This document shows, one piece after another, positions 10,858 through 24,100 of a DNA stretch of 64,000 nucleotides. Numbering within the stretch: the first letter of the stretch is position 1; the number at the start of each line of letters is the position of its first letter. This DNA is from Isoetes taiwanensis (taxonomy: Eukaryota > Streptophyta > Lycopodiopsida > Isoetales > Isoetaceae): positions 25,965,189-26,029,188 of the forward strand of contig JAJEKV010000001.1 in NCBI GenBank assembly GCA_021234155.1, given 5' to 3'. The position numbers were made by a program, and so were the translations under genes. A model generated the notes under the pieces. The model was not told the origin of the DNA. It was given only the letters and a program-made list of their open reading frames with translations, and ran no database searches.

Positions 10858-11920
10858 AAAACAATTACTATGTATCTTTTCTACAGTTAATAAAAGTTGT
10901 GTACTACTTGAGTTCCATGATATATGATTTTGTAATTTGAAGTTAAGGTGTGAGTTTATATTCCCGTGTGTGATTATATGTTAACGTCTATTCTAGTCTA
11001 AGGGCAACAAAGTTACTAAAAAAGTGAATTTAACAAAGTTACTAAAAAAGTGCAATATAAAATTTATCCCAAAATTAAGACATAATCCCAATTTAATTGA
11101 ATGATGGTTCAAGGATGTATTGGAAGATGAGTATTGATTTATCGAAACCTGATACCTTCTGAAGGGTGAGGCTACATCTGGTGTTATATAACAAATCTTG
11201 TTTTTAAATAAAAAATATTCAGTTTGAGCCCTGTGCTTTTAGACCTTGTGCTCACTAATTAAAAGCAATGAGTCATCAAAGTAATACTGTCTTATACAAT
11301 GAAATCTTCAATAATCATTACATACATCATCATACTTTGTAATCAAACATGTTCTAAAGCATTTAAGTTTATTGTGCTATAAACAGTTTTGAAGCATAAT
11401 CTTTCAGCTCGAATGCTTCGTGTATAGCAGGGCTTCTGTGTTGTGTGCTTCTTTATTGTTTTTGAGCCCCATAAACAGCCAGGGAACCACATAGATTCTT
11501 ATGTATTCCTGAGGGATGTGGCTACCTAGCCTATTGCACTTGGAATGCATAAGAACTTGGAGTTCCTGTGCTGGTAACCATCCCCTGTCCCAGTGGGGGA
11601 AGATCAGATGCTACAGGCTGGTGAGAATGGGCAGATTGGATATTTAAGAGGATTCAGATGAACCTGGGCGGGAGACTGGGTTACAACTGGAACACTAGCG
11701 AGTCTTATTGCCTAGGCTGGCAAGTGAGGATGCTTACAGGGAGTGAGCAGACCACCCTATATGTGTAGGCTTGGATGTTCGACATAGTGGGAAGATAGTG
11801 CAGTGGCTCTTATAGTACCACCATGAAGGATGATAGTGCAAGTCAAGTTAACGCATGGGATGAAGTTTGCTCTCTTGAGCCCCTCATATGCGTAGCAAGG
11901 GCTTAGGCTCCGGATAGTGA
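10858..11920. other. Intergenic, no gene recognised
   Basis: AT-rich tail behind the DUF7869-like gene to about 11400, then more balanced DNA. Nothing coding, no hairpins or tandem repeats of note were seen. Confidence 0.4.
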
Positions 11921-12490
11921 TGCCATCGATTCGCGTAGCGAATCGCCATTCTTGCACGAGACAAGCATGCATGCATTGTATGCGTCGCATGCATGCATTG
12001 CATGCATTTCTAGGCCGTTCATCAGGTTGAGGGATCGCTACTTATTGCAGAGTTCTTCATCGACGTTTCATCGGCGCTTTCTCATCTCTCAGCAGTATCC
12101 ATGGCTTCTATTCTTTGATCTCATGCGGAGGAGGGGCTTCTTCTTGCATGAGCTACGCTTTCTTGGCCTTTCCTATCCTTTCTAACCTCTTCTATCTTTG
12201 CCCTTTTGTCCAGCCTAGGACAATCTTCAACCTTTTCTCCTCAGATCTAGTATTTGAAGTTCTCTGGTATCGGGATGTTGTTGTGTTCATGCGAGTCGTA
12301 GTGCAAGAATGCCATCGATTCGCGTAGCGAATCGCCATTCTTGCACGAGACAAGCATGCATGCATTGCATGCGTCGCATGCATGCATTGCATGCATTTCT
12401 AGGCCGTTCATCAGGTTGAGGGATCGCTACTTATTGCAGAGTTCTTCATCGACGTTTCATCGGCGCTTTCTCATCTCTCGCCAGATCCAT
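11921..12490. repeat. Direct duplication (~180 bp units, 389 bp apart) with hairpin heads
   Basis: The segment from ATGCCATCGATTCGCG through GTTTCATCGGCGCTTTCTC occurs at about 11920-12100 and again at about 12309-12480, nearly identical. Each copy starts with an inverted repeat (GATTCGC GTA GCGAATC). In the second copy this is extended by GTGCAAGAATG (12301-12311) pairing with CATTCTTGCAC (12336-12346). Both contain a GCATGCATGCATTG run. Related sequence lies in inverse orientation at about 25990-26300. Confidence 0.75.
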
Positions 12491-12546
12491 GGCTCCCACC
12501 CTTCCCCCTTAAAATTGTTATTTTTATGTTTATATTTGTTATAATT

Positions 12547-12625
12547 GTCGCGTGGCACGCGTGACCAGCCCCTCGCTTTTTCGAGGTGTAAATGTTGTTT
12601 TTTGTCGCGTGGCACGCGTGACCAG
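12547..12625. repeat. Duplicated ~57-bp unit carrying the LTR insertion site
   Basis: GTCGCGTGGCACGCGTGACCAG occurs at about 12547 and again at 12604-12625. The second copy is interrupted by LTR element A and resumes after it as GCCCCTCGCTTTTCGAGG (25122 on), matching what follows the first copy. The last five bases, ACCAG, are the target-site duplication. Confidence 0.75.
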
Positions 12626-15074
12626 TGCTGCCACTCATGGCAGCATGGAAGAACCATTAGCATTTCCAAATACATGGTTCAATAAGCACATAAGGAGTAT
12701 TTGAAGTTGCAACTTTGAAGATCTTTCAAAAAGCTACAAAAGACACAAGGACTTGAAGAACCAAAGAAGGACATTCACTTGAGAAAACATCAAAGGAGTA
12801 TTTTGACTAAATGGAAGGTCACAAGGCAAGTTACTAAATTTGAAGCCCTATTGAAGATTTGCAAGATCACAACTTGGTATGACATTTCTGATTTGAGCAT
12901 TGAAGTTGATATTCTAAAGTTCTTAAAGAATTGCCTAGCCATTCTTTTTCATTCTATATCTTGAGTCGTTCTCTCCATTCCATGTCTAGCCTTCTTTTTT
13001 TTCCACATTTCCATCTCCTCTCATTACATACTATAGTGTTGGTAACTTTTTTTTCCCTAGTCAAATGAAACACACACTCCATGCTCCATCCACCCACTCA
13101 CCAAAGTCAAGCATTAGGGAGCCTCATGAATTCATTTCAAAAGTACCTAGAGTTATACTTACTAGGTCTTACAAAAGAAGGACAAAAGCAAGACATGTCC
13201 AACTATGCAAGAAATGAGCTCCCTAGTAGCATTTCATGTCAAAAGAAATTGCAAAAGATACAAACATCCACTTCATCATTCATAATTCCACTTCACCATT
13301 CATATCACACGTGTCACCCATATCATCCATACTTCATGCCACTTCACCAAAAAAAAATCATCATTTTTGACTAGGGAAAAGATGGTTACCAACCCTTAAG
13401 TGCCACATCTTCACCATTTTTGCCACCTCACCAAGCCCCATGCTTAGTCATTTCTTTTTTTTCCAAAAAAATCAAAGTATTCCATTTGAAAATTTGATGA
13501 TACTATCCTGTAGCCCACATGAAAACATGCCACCGCACAAACATTTTTGAAAAAAAGAGGTTATATCGACCTTCTAAAATGGCCTTCTTGGGGCGCTGCG
13601 TGCCTTTTTGAAAAATGATAAAACCTACCTACATCTACCCCCCTCCCCCATTTATCTACCCTCTCATCCTCTGCGCCAAGTGGCGCCCCCCTGGCATGCC
13701 AAGTCGAAACACGAGCCGAAGCTTGGGGGGAGGAGACCACGTAATCGGAAGATCGGGTCAATGGATCTATATTTATACCTTGGCTTCTTTTTCCATTCCG
13801 GCCCGTGGGATATTTCTTCACAAGAAAAAACAAGAACCCTAAGATTTGCAGGCCAAGAAACGGATTTTTAGTAGCTGGGAACTACCTAATCATGACTGTA
13901 CCCTCCCGATTTAACTTGAGTGATCCCAAGAACTCCAAACCTGTGCTAAATGACGGATAATCTGTTGGATCTTGCAAGAATTGGAACAGAACCAAGCATT
14001 TTCAAAAAGGGGCAAATCGACCCAGGAAATTTCAAGGGCTTTTGCGCATTTGGGAGATTGTGGATGCGAAATACATGTCAATACGATCTTCTGCTTGTGA
14101 ATTCGACCTTCCTTGCTGCATCAATTTACTTGATTGAGCAGTAAAGCTGACCAATTATTCTGTCCGATCCCGGAAGTACTATGGACTCCTGAATTGTGAG
14201 TTATTTGAAGTTATGTGGAACGCCTGTATGATTTGTTAAGTGAATGAAAATCCGACTTTGGTAAAATTTCCTTTTCTCAACTTCCTTTTCAAGAAAGTTA
14301 TGCATATCTGCTAAATATTGTTCTAGTTTTTTTCCTACTGCATATTAGAAAGATCCTACTTAGGCTTCATAAGAATAGTCATCTTGCATTCAAAGAAAAC
14401 ATAAAACATATAAATATTTGTCAAAGCTAAGTCCTAGCTATCTGATAAGAGTCAAAAAAGAACCTATCTTTTCGCTACAAAACTCTCTAGCAAAGGTTCA
14501 GTCCATATGTTATTATCAAAACCTCAGTAATTCTCTTCTATTCTGTCTCAGGAAAAACAAAAAACATATAAATAAATATCTCTGTCATCAAAAAACACAA
14601 ATGTCAAGTGGTAAATTACTCTCTGTTCATTCAGCATTCAAAGTAAACCCCAAAAAAGGTGTTGCACTTTACCTACAAGAACAATTAGATCAGTCCCAGT
14701 TGTCCCAGATCAAAAATAATATCTCACAAAACATTTGAGAATTTCTGCTCTCTGCCGAGAGTATTGACCAATTTTTGACTAGGTCAGGCATAGATTTTTC
14801 AAGTATCTAGAACTGTCTGACTTCAAAAAGGATTTTGCACTCTTTTAATATCAAGTGTTGGGATCACACTCATACTTTTCCAAGTAAAATTCTCCAGTTA
14901 TTTGTGCTTGGTATTGAAAAGAGGAAACAGGGTTTTTTCTTGAAATGGGAAAGCTGTACTAACAGGCTTGTGGTGAGAAGTTTTTGCAAGATTTAGGTTT
15001 AGAGTGGTTGCCTGAAGCAACCTGGAGGTCCTAAACCATTCTAGTTGAGGGTTTTGCCAGGATTACCCTCAACA
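12626..15074 (+). repeat. 5' LTR of element A
   Basis: Starts TGCTGCCACTCATGGCAGC directly after the ACCAG duplication and ends ..ATTACCCTCAACA just before the primer-binding-site candidate. About 2.45 kb, long for Ty3/gypsy but usual for Tat-type elements. The start itself is a short inverted repeat (GCTGCCA..TGGCAGC). The same sequence recurs at 21191-25116 and, inverted, at 37396-38614 and 44848-47279. Confidence 0.9.
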
Positions 15075-15108
15075 TCTTGGAGGCTCCTACCGAGATCCAA
15101 CCTGGTTC

Positions 15109-18100
15109 TTGGGAACTATGGCTCCTAGACGAAATGCTGAAACATCCGACCATGCTGAGGTACAAGACAATACAGAAACACAAGCTACTCCTCAAGGTGT
15201 ATCTGTACATCTGAATAAGTCAGTAAATCTCAATGCTAGTATGCCTGCTCAATACTTTGAACTCAATGTCCCTATTCCTGTTCCTACATTTGATTCTAGC
15301 ATGAGTGCTAACAACTTTCTTAAGATCTTTGATGAATATTATCAAGAATACGGACACAAGAAAGGGACTAAGTTTGCTGAATTCAAGAAGTGCTTCAAAA
15401 ATGATGAAGTAAGGGCTTGGTTGGAGTATGTGATAAGTGATGGTATCAACACATGGGATGAAATTGTCAAAAGGTTTTTATCTAGATTCTGTGAAGGTTT
15501 ATGACCCTCAAGATCTCATTTTTGAATTACAAACCTTTCATATTAGAAATGGTGAGACTGTTCACCAATATGTGGAAAGATTTCATGTGTACTTAACAAA
15601 ATGCCAAACTAATCAAGTACCTAACCATACCTTACACCTTGTTGCATCTTTCATAAGGGGTCTGACTGGTAGATCAAGAGTACACAGGAAGATGCTAAAG
15701 ATTTACAAACAGGAGGGGTTTGCAACCATCCATAAAGCTTTTAACAAGGCCATTGAGATTGCTGATGTGCTTTCCTATTTACCAGATGATACTCATACCA
15801 CTAATGATCCTTTCTTCCCAGATTTTGAACAGGAATATATGGGTGCTGATGTTATACCAGTATATGCTATACAAAAAGATAAGAAGAAACCCAAGGCACC
15901 AAGAATCGACAAGATCACTTTTGCTACTACCAAGGCAGAGATTGACAAAGTTGTTTGAGGGCTTTACTTGAGGTCACCAAGCAACTTCAAGAATTGAAAG
16001 CATCTAGACCTGAAAGAAAAAGCTATCCCCCTTGTGCACATTGTATGAGAGAAACACATTCTTCTGATGTTTGTTGGTACAGGATATGCCTCAAATGCAA
16101 CAAGAGAGGCCATTATGGAAAAGAGTGTCCTGTTTGTGCCTTTTGTAAAGCTACAGGACATTATGAAGACAGATGTAGTGTTAAAGAGTATTTTGCAAGA
16201 CAAGAGAAAGCCAAAACTGCTGAGCCTACTGCTACTGTCAAATATTTGTCTGAAGCTAGCTATCCTATCAGATTTATGCAGGAATTTGAAGAACAGGAAG
16301 AAATTATGGCTGTGCATACAAGGGGAATGAAAGACAAGGGGTTATCTCAAGAAGAAATAGAAGCTAGCGCTGTTAAAGGTAAAATGAGTGAAAACAAGCA
16401 ACCTGCACAAGATGGTAAGCAGCTTGTACCTCCTGTGCCTTGTCAGAAATTCCTAAAAAAAAAAAAGATAAAGATGGTGATGACTTTGAAGTACTTATGA
16501 AAAATTCTAAAGTTAGTGTAGATTTGCTCACATTATTAAGGATTGCACCCACTTATAGAAAGAAGATGCTTAACTTGACTCAAGATGAACAGGTTTGTCT
16601 CACACAAGAGGAACAAATTGCGTTTACAAATCACATTGAGGAGCAAATGCTAGTACAAGATGAACATGATCCTGGTGCCTTCACATGTGCAGCCAACATT
16701 GGGAAGAAAGCTTTGTCTAAGGTATTGCTGGATGGGGGATCACCTCTAAATGTTATGCCACATCATGTGATGAAACAATGTGGCTTAGAGGTAGACAAGA
16801 AAGCTCCTATGGTACTGAAATCTTTCTCTAATTCAAGAATTAATCCCATAGGGATTGTAAGTAAAGTACCAATAGATATTGAAGGAATTGTTGTGGCTGC
16901 TAATTTTGTTGTGGTTGCATTTGAAGGAATGGATGAAAAAGCAGATATTTATGATTTACTTCTAGGAAGGAGATGGCTGTCAACAGTAGATGCCAGACCT
17001 GTTTGGTCAAAAGGGGAATGTACCATAACTGATGGAAGAAAAACAGTTGTTATCTACAACAAGCTCGGGGAGTTTGATTCTTTTAACTTCATTGAAGAAG
17101 ATGTGTTGATATCCAATCAACTTGGGGTATATGAAGTTACCATGTCCAATATGGGGGTGGACACAAGTCCAATTAAGGTATGCAATGTACACCAGGGAAT
17201 AAACTTTGCTTATTTATGGTTTGATGGTGGTGTCTCTAAGAAATTGAGTATAGCTTCTTCTCACGCCATTCTTAAGGACAGTCAAGCAAACTAATGGCAA
17301 AAGTTGGCGAATTCATCAAAACGCTTACTTCTAACATGGCTGAATATAAAGCTTTGATAGCTGGGCTACAAGAGGCTAAGCACTTAGGTGTTACCGACAT
17401 CATTGTATTTGGAGACTCTCAAATTTGTATGCGCAAATTTTGGGGAATATCAAACGAAAAATGAAGAGATGATTATGCTTAGGGATCTCAAGCACTAGGG
17501 GAACTATCAACATTTGCATCCCGGGAGCTACTTCATGTCACAAGAAAGTTCAATGAAGAGGCTGATACCTTGTGTAAGAGTGTTTTGCTCGAACATTTGG
17601 CGAAGGTGCTATCAAGGAGGAAGAATTGGAGGAAGAAGAACTCAAACAAAATACATCCTATATTGGTAATCAATGCTAGTAGTGAAAAACAAAAGTTAGA
17701 GAAATTAAGATAGAAAAAAATGGACAAGAAAGAACTCTTTATGTTGGTGATATGTTTGAGGAAAAGAGTGAATGCATGGTAATAGATTTCTTCAAAGAAT
17801 GGAAAGATGTTTTTGCATGGGATTATAATGAACTGATTGGTGTTGATAAAAACATTTGTGAATTTGAAATAAAAATTAAGGAAGGCGTCCACCACGATAC
17901 AATGATGCAAAAACTAAGAAGGATTAATGTGGCCTTGCTAGACTTGATTAGAGAGGAGTTACTAAAAATGAAAGATGCAGGTGTGATCACTGAAATTTCA
18001 AATCCAGAATGGTTATCATGCATTGTGCCTGTTGAAAAAAAGAACAAAACTATCGAATTTGTATTGATTACTGAGATTTGAACAAGGCCACTATTAAAGA

Positions 18101-20365
18101 CCGCTACCCTCCTCCTTTTTTGGAAGAGGTTTTACATCTTTGCTGCGGGGAAAGAGACATACTCTTTTTGGATGGCTTCTCGATTCAACCAAATTTCGTT
18201 AAGCTAGAAGATCAACCAAAAACAAATTTTCATCACTCCATGGGGAACTTTTGCTATGAAGAGAATGCCTTTTGGTTTGATGAATGCTCCAAAGAACTTT
18301 TCAAAGAACAATGGATACTATATTCAAGGATATGCCTCCTCTTTGCTTTTAGAGTTTTTCTTGATGATCTCTGTTTGGGATCAGCCTTGAGAGATCATTT
18401 CAATTATCTAACTAAGATATGTGGCATGTGCAGGAAGGGAGGAGTGAGTTTAAACCCTAAAAAATGTGTATTTCTATGCTCTAAGGGAGGATTGTTAGGG
18501 CATGAGATCTCCTCTAAAGGGATTCAAGTGGCTGAGAGCAAAGTGGAAGCATTAAAAAAGCTTGCATCACCAAAAACTGTTAAGGAAGTAAAAAGTTTCC
18601 TAGGTATGGTAAGTTTTTTAAGAATGTATGTTCCTCACTTCTCTAATACTGTAGCTCCTATATCTGATCTCACCAAGGTAGGCAAATACACCAAGCATGA
18701 GAGTAAGTTAATCATGGTAGAGTGGACTCAGACTTGCCAACTTGCCTTCGACAGTATTATACAAGCCATCTCCACTTCTGCACTTTTAAAACCTCCTGAT
18801 GCAACTAAACCTTTTGAAGCTTATATCAGTATAACAAAAAGAGCTGTAGGGTTGGTTTTATTGCAAGACGAAGGGGTGGTAACTTTTTCTAGCAAGATTT
18901 GGTCTAATACTGAAATGAGGTACCCAAGGCTCGAGAAAAGTGCAGCAGGTCTTATGTTTTTGATTGATAGACAAGGACATCTTATCCAAAACAGTCATAC
19001 TCAGGTGTATATGAAGCAAAATCCTTTGTCTTTGTTGTTCTCAAAAAAACAGCCTAAGGCCAAGATATGCAGATGGGCTTGTAAGATTCAAGAATATGAT
19101 ATTGCTGTTAAAGTGATTAATTTGGTAAATGATCCCAGTACATATTTGACTAATATTTTGTTTGAGCAGGAAGATGAAGAAGGGTTGACTCATGAGGTTC
19201 AAGATGATGCAGGTGCTAATGTAAACCTTTGCGGGGAGGCGGTTGGCAAAGCGAATATAAGAAGATATTTGGAATCAAATGAGATGCCAGAAGAACTCAA
19301 CTCCAACCAAAAAAGAAGGTTCAAGGAAAAATGCAATAAGTTCAAGCTAATAGATAATGTGTTATGCAGGTATGACAAAGAGGGTATCATTTTGAGGTGT
19401 GTTGATGAAGAAGAAGCTAAGTTAGTATTAGAAGCATGTCATGAAGGAGTATGTGGTGGACATTTTGCTGCAGATACTACAGCAAAAAAAATCTTGAGGG
19501 CTGGTTATTATTGGCCAACTCTCTTCAAGGACTGCTATGAAACAATCAAATGCTGCCATAAATGCCAAATTTTTGGTAGAAGAATTCTTCAACCAGCTGC
19601 CTTTAACTGCCATAACTTCTCCAGGACCCTTCCAAGTCTGGGGACTTGATTTCATAGGACCTGTAGATCCACCTTCTTCTGCACAGCACCAGTATATTCT
19701 TGTAGCTACTGATTATTTTACAAAATGGGCTGAAGCTACTCCCCTGAGACAAGCAAATGCTTATACCACTGCTAGGTTCATCCATGAAAATATCTGTGCC
19801 AGATTTGGTGTCCCCTTCAAACTTATATCTGATAGAGGCAGCCCCGGTTTGATGATGTTATAGCTACATTGCTAGCAACTCTCAAAGTAAGACATTCTAA
19901 GAGTTCATCCTACTATCCCCAAGGTAATGGTCGGCGTAATCCACTAACAAAGTGCTCAAAACTATCCTCAAAAAGACTATTAGTGTCTCAAAAAAGGATT
20001 GGCATTTGAGGTTGCATGATGCTCTGTGGGCTTACAGAACTACAACTAAAACCTCGACCAAACATACACCTTTTAGTCTAGTTTATGGGATAGAGTCTAT
20101 CATTCCAGTAGAGCTTGAGCTTCCATCCTTGAGAATGGCTTTGAAATTAAATTTGGAAATAGGGGAAGCACTTGAAGAAAGGTGTGTACGGGCTAGCAAA
20201 TTTGAAGAGCTGTGGGAAGAACCTTTTGAAGTTACAGGACCAGCAGGCCAAGATTCATATTGGTTGAAGTCTATACCAGAAGGAAGAATCTTACCAAATC
20301 CTATCAACATTCTACATCTTAAGAGGTATTGGCAGCAACATGTTGCCCTTAGTCTATTTGAATAA
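15109..20365 (+). mobile_element. gag-pol region of LTR element A (fossil)
   Basis: The gag start (APRRNAETSDHAEVQDN region) and capsid-like part are followed by a two-knuckle zinc segment (CLKCNKRGHYGKEC and CAFCKATGHYEDRC). Then come a protease-like part, an RNase H-like part with the AEYKALI.GLQEAKHLGV pattern seen in archaeal-type plant retroelement RNase H, RT, a second RNase H, and integrase (HHCC-type zinc region, then core). The RNase H upstream of RT is an unusual order. The region is broken in several places and is reported as a fossil. The parallel copy at 39440-44813 (minus) has the same domain order, which supports the reading. Confidence 0.85.
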
Positions 20366-21190
20366 ACTTTGTTGTATAGATGTTAGAGTAGGCAGTGTGT
20401 TAGATAAAAGTTTTTTTGCAAAGGCAATAGGTATTACTCTTAAAGCACTGATTTATCTTAAGTTAGTTCATTTATAGCAATTGATAAATAGAATAGGCAG
20501 TGTGTCAGATAAAAGGATTCTTTGCAAATGCAATAGGTATTGTTCCTTTAGTGCTGATTTATTTTAAGTTAGTTCATTTATAGCAATTGATAAATTAACG
20601 TCCTTGGTTCTAATGTGAAGTTGCAGAAAATGTTTATTTCAAGGCTACAAGTACATGAGGCTCAGGTTGTTCCCTCCTAATATTATACTTTGCCATGCAG
20701 GACCACCCTCTTGATTTCACCTTACACCTTTATTCACTTCTCATCCATTCACCTTGATGAGCATGCTGTCTTCACTTCCACCACCGCATGACATTTTATG
20801 CTAACCTTAATTTATTTTGTATAATGTACACCCTCCTCGCTCTTCATTCATAAACCTTCCATTCTCGCTCAAGAGTAGTCCACCATTCATACTTCATCAT
20901 TTTTCTACTCTGCCCTGAGTATACATTCATATCCCAGAAAAAGCTGCCACCATATCACCACATGGCAGCTAGATGTTGAATTGATTCTTGTACTGTCATT
21001 ACAGGTTCACCTTCTTGTTCATTCATTATCATCTGACACACTCAAGGCTTGCTTTCATATAAACTTGCTTTCCAAACATCTTCTCCCATAATTGCCATTC
21101 ATTCCATCCATCATGGCAATATTCTGCATGCTGCAAGAAGGAATTAATGTCTTGAGAAGCCGGAGAACCAGCCCCTCTTCTTTTTTAGCA
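20366..21190. other. Non-coding 3' internal region of LTR element A
   Basis: Lies between integrase and the 3' LTR. It holds a tandem duplication of about 115 bp (GGCAGTGTGTTAGATAAAAG.. at 20391 and GGCAGTGTGTCAGATAAAAG.. at 20505), then gene-free DNA. A pyrimidine-rich stretch, not the usual purine tract, precedes the 3' LTR. Confidence 0.6.
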
Positions 21191-24100
21191 TGATGTCGCC
21201 ACTCATGGCGGCATGGAAGAACCATTAGCATTTCCAAATACATGGTTCAATAAGCACATAAGGAGTATTTGAAGTTGCAACTTTGAAGATCTTTCAAAAA
21301 GCTACAAAAGACACAAGGACTTGAAGAACCAAAGAAGGACATTCACTTGAGAAAACATCAAAGGAGTATTTTGGCTAAATGGAAGGTCACAAGGCAAGTT
21401 ACTAAATTTGAAGCCCTATTGAAGATTTGCAAGATCACAACTTGGTATGACATTTCTGATTTGAGCATTGAAGTTGATATTCTAAAGTTCTTAAAGAATT
21501 GCCTAGCCATTCTTTTTCATTCTATATCTTGAGTCGTTCTCTCCATTCCATGTCTAGCCTTCTTTTTTTTCCACATTTCCATCTCCTCTCATTACATACT
21601 ATAGTGTTGGTAACTTTTTTTTTCCCTAGTCAAATGAAACACACACTCCATGCTCCATCCACCCACTCACCAAAGTCAAGCATTAGGGAGCCTCATGAAT
21701 TCATTTCAATATGTAGCATAATAATAGGGGGTTTTCTTTGTGTTTTTGTACGCTTTTCACTAAGGTTTTCCTATGATTTCGTGATGTATTCAAATGGATG
21801 TACTAATGCGTACATCTAGAGTGCACCATTTCTGAGCCATTGATTTTAGCCTTTTTTTTTTTTCCAATGGTCAACAACCAATGGCTCACAACAAAAGCCC
21901 TTTTTTGTGCGTGTGGTGCATAATGGTCAACAACCAATGGCTCACAACAAAAGTCCTCTTTTTGTGCGTGTGGTGCATGATGGTCAACAACCAATGGCTC
22001 ACAACAAAAGCCCTCTTTTTGTGTGTGTGATGCATAATGGGCACATGAAGGGCTTGAAGGGCGCATGTAGTGCAGTTTCCCCGCCGGCAACACATTTCTT
22101 ATCATAACTTTTGATCCAGAGCTCTGTTTGAGATGATTTTTATTGCTTTGGAAAGCTCTCTCCGAGATCTTTTTTATAGTGTATGATATGGATATGTTTG
22201 GTTAAGTTATCTATGCTAAAACAGCAATTTTTCGACCGGGTTTGGTAGGCTTTTACATCCTACCAGCTGATTAATACAGGATTGCACTATTGGATGTTTT
22301 ATGGCTCATTCCGAATGAAGGTTGCAAAAAATTACCATGCATTTTTAGATTTTGAGGCAGTTATTAAGCAAATTCCAAGGCTTCTAGATCCTTGTGCTAA
22401 CAAGCAGAAAAGTTTCCCACTTTGGTTTCTCACCACAAGAATCCATGGAGGCCAAAGGCTGCTATTGAATTCCAGTTGAAAAATGTTTGTGTATGGGTGT
22501 TGCAAACTTTATGACTTTCAGAATAATGGGATCAATCCGCTCTATCTTTATGGTAACTTTTACTTATGTTCTATTTGTTTTATTGTGATGAAATTCAAAA
22601 GCTACAGGTGATGAAAGTCTCAAATGAATTCTAGTTTTTTTCTGGTTTGAATTCTAAAATTTTTGTCACATCGGGGGACGTCCTAAGGCCCGAAGGGAAT
22701 AAAATTTTTTTTTGCAACACAAACCATTAACATCCAACATATAAAAACCAACAACATAACAACCATTGACATTAACAACCAACACATAACTACCATTGAC
22801 ATTTATTAACACAACCATTGGGTCCAACACATTTAAATTAAAATCCCCCTTAAACCCCCTTTGGTTTGGATGCATATTCACACGGGGGGTGACGTAGGGC
22901 AGCGAGAGCCCTCATAATTGTATTTTGCACGTACAAAATCAACACCATATAGTATTCCGCTTGAAATCTTATAGTACTTTGCGAATCTTGTTATACAGTA
23001 TAGCAAATTTTGTACTTGCATACCCCACAAACGAGGAACTTTACGTATGGTGTAGATTAAGGAATAAGGGGTGAATATGCCTATCCAACAGCTCTCGTTG
23101 CCCGGAGTCACCCCCCGTGTGAATATGCACCCAAACCAAAGGGGGTTTAAGGGGGATTTTAATTTAAATGTGTTGGACCCAATGGTTGTGTTAATAAATG
23201 TCAATGGTAGTACCTAGAGTTATACTTACTAGGTCTTACAAAAGAAGGACAAAAGCAAGACATGTCCAACTATGCAAGAAATGAGCTCCCTAGTAGCATT
23301 TCATGTCAAAAGAAATTGCAAAAGATACAAACATCCACTTCATCATTCATAATTCCACTTCACCATTCATATCACACGTGTCACCCATATCATCCATACT
23401 TCATGCCACTTCACCAAAATCATCATTTTTGACTAGGGAAAAGATGGTTACCAACCCTTAAGTGCCACATCTTCACCATTTTTGCCACCTCACCAAGCCC
23501 CATGCTTAGTCATTTCTTTTTTTCCAAAAAATCAAAGTATTCCATTTGAAAATTTGATGATACTATCTGGTAGCCCACATGAAAACATGCCACCTGGCAC
23601 AAACATTTTTGAAAAAAGAGGTTATATCGACCTTCTAAATGGCCTTCTTGGGGCGCGTGCCTTTTTTGAAAAAATGATAAAACCTACCTACATCTACCCC
23701 CCCCATTTATCTACCCTCTCATCCTCTGCCAAGTGGCGTCCCCCCTGGCATGCCAAGTCGAAACACGAGCCGAGCTTGGCGTGGGAGGAGACCACGTAAT
23801 CAGAAGACTGGTCAATGGATCTATATTTATACCTTGGCTTCTTTTTCCATTCCGGCCTGTGGGATATTTCTTCACAAGAAAAAACAAGAACCCTAAGATT
23901 TGCAGGCCAAGAAACGGATTTTTAGTAGCTGGGAACTACCTAATCATGACTGTACCCTCCCGATTTAACTTGAGTGATCCCAAGAACTCCAAACCTGTGC
24001 TAAATGACGGATAATCTGTTGGATCTTGCAAGAATTGGAACAGAACCAAGCATTTTCAAAAAGGGGCAAATCGACCGTGAAATTTCAAGGGCTTTTGCGC

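Noticed and set aside
13081-13374. 97-codon frame in the LTR, repeated at 37871-38155 and 46542-46826
   Set aside because: It recurs because the LTR recurs; it is non-coding LTR sequence with no domain.
15964-16317. Long antisense frames inside the LTR elements (also 17533-17910, 17823-18047, 39467-39850)
   Set aside because: They are mirror shadows of gag-pol on the other strand, with Phe/Ser/Ile-rich composition typical of reverse frames.
21868-22036. CRISPR-like spaced repeats
   Set aside because: The three units are directly adjacent with no unique spacers, in a plant genome; it is a minisatellite.
21803-22107. Repeated open frames on both strands (CEPLVVDHHAPHAQK type)
   Set aside because: They only reflect the three-unit 57-bp minisatellite; frames are open on both strands because the unit length is a multiple of three.
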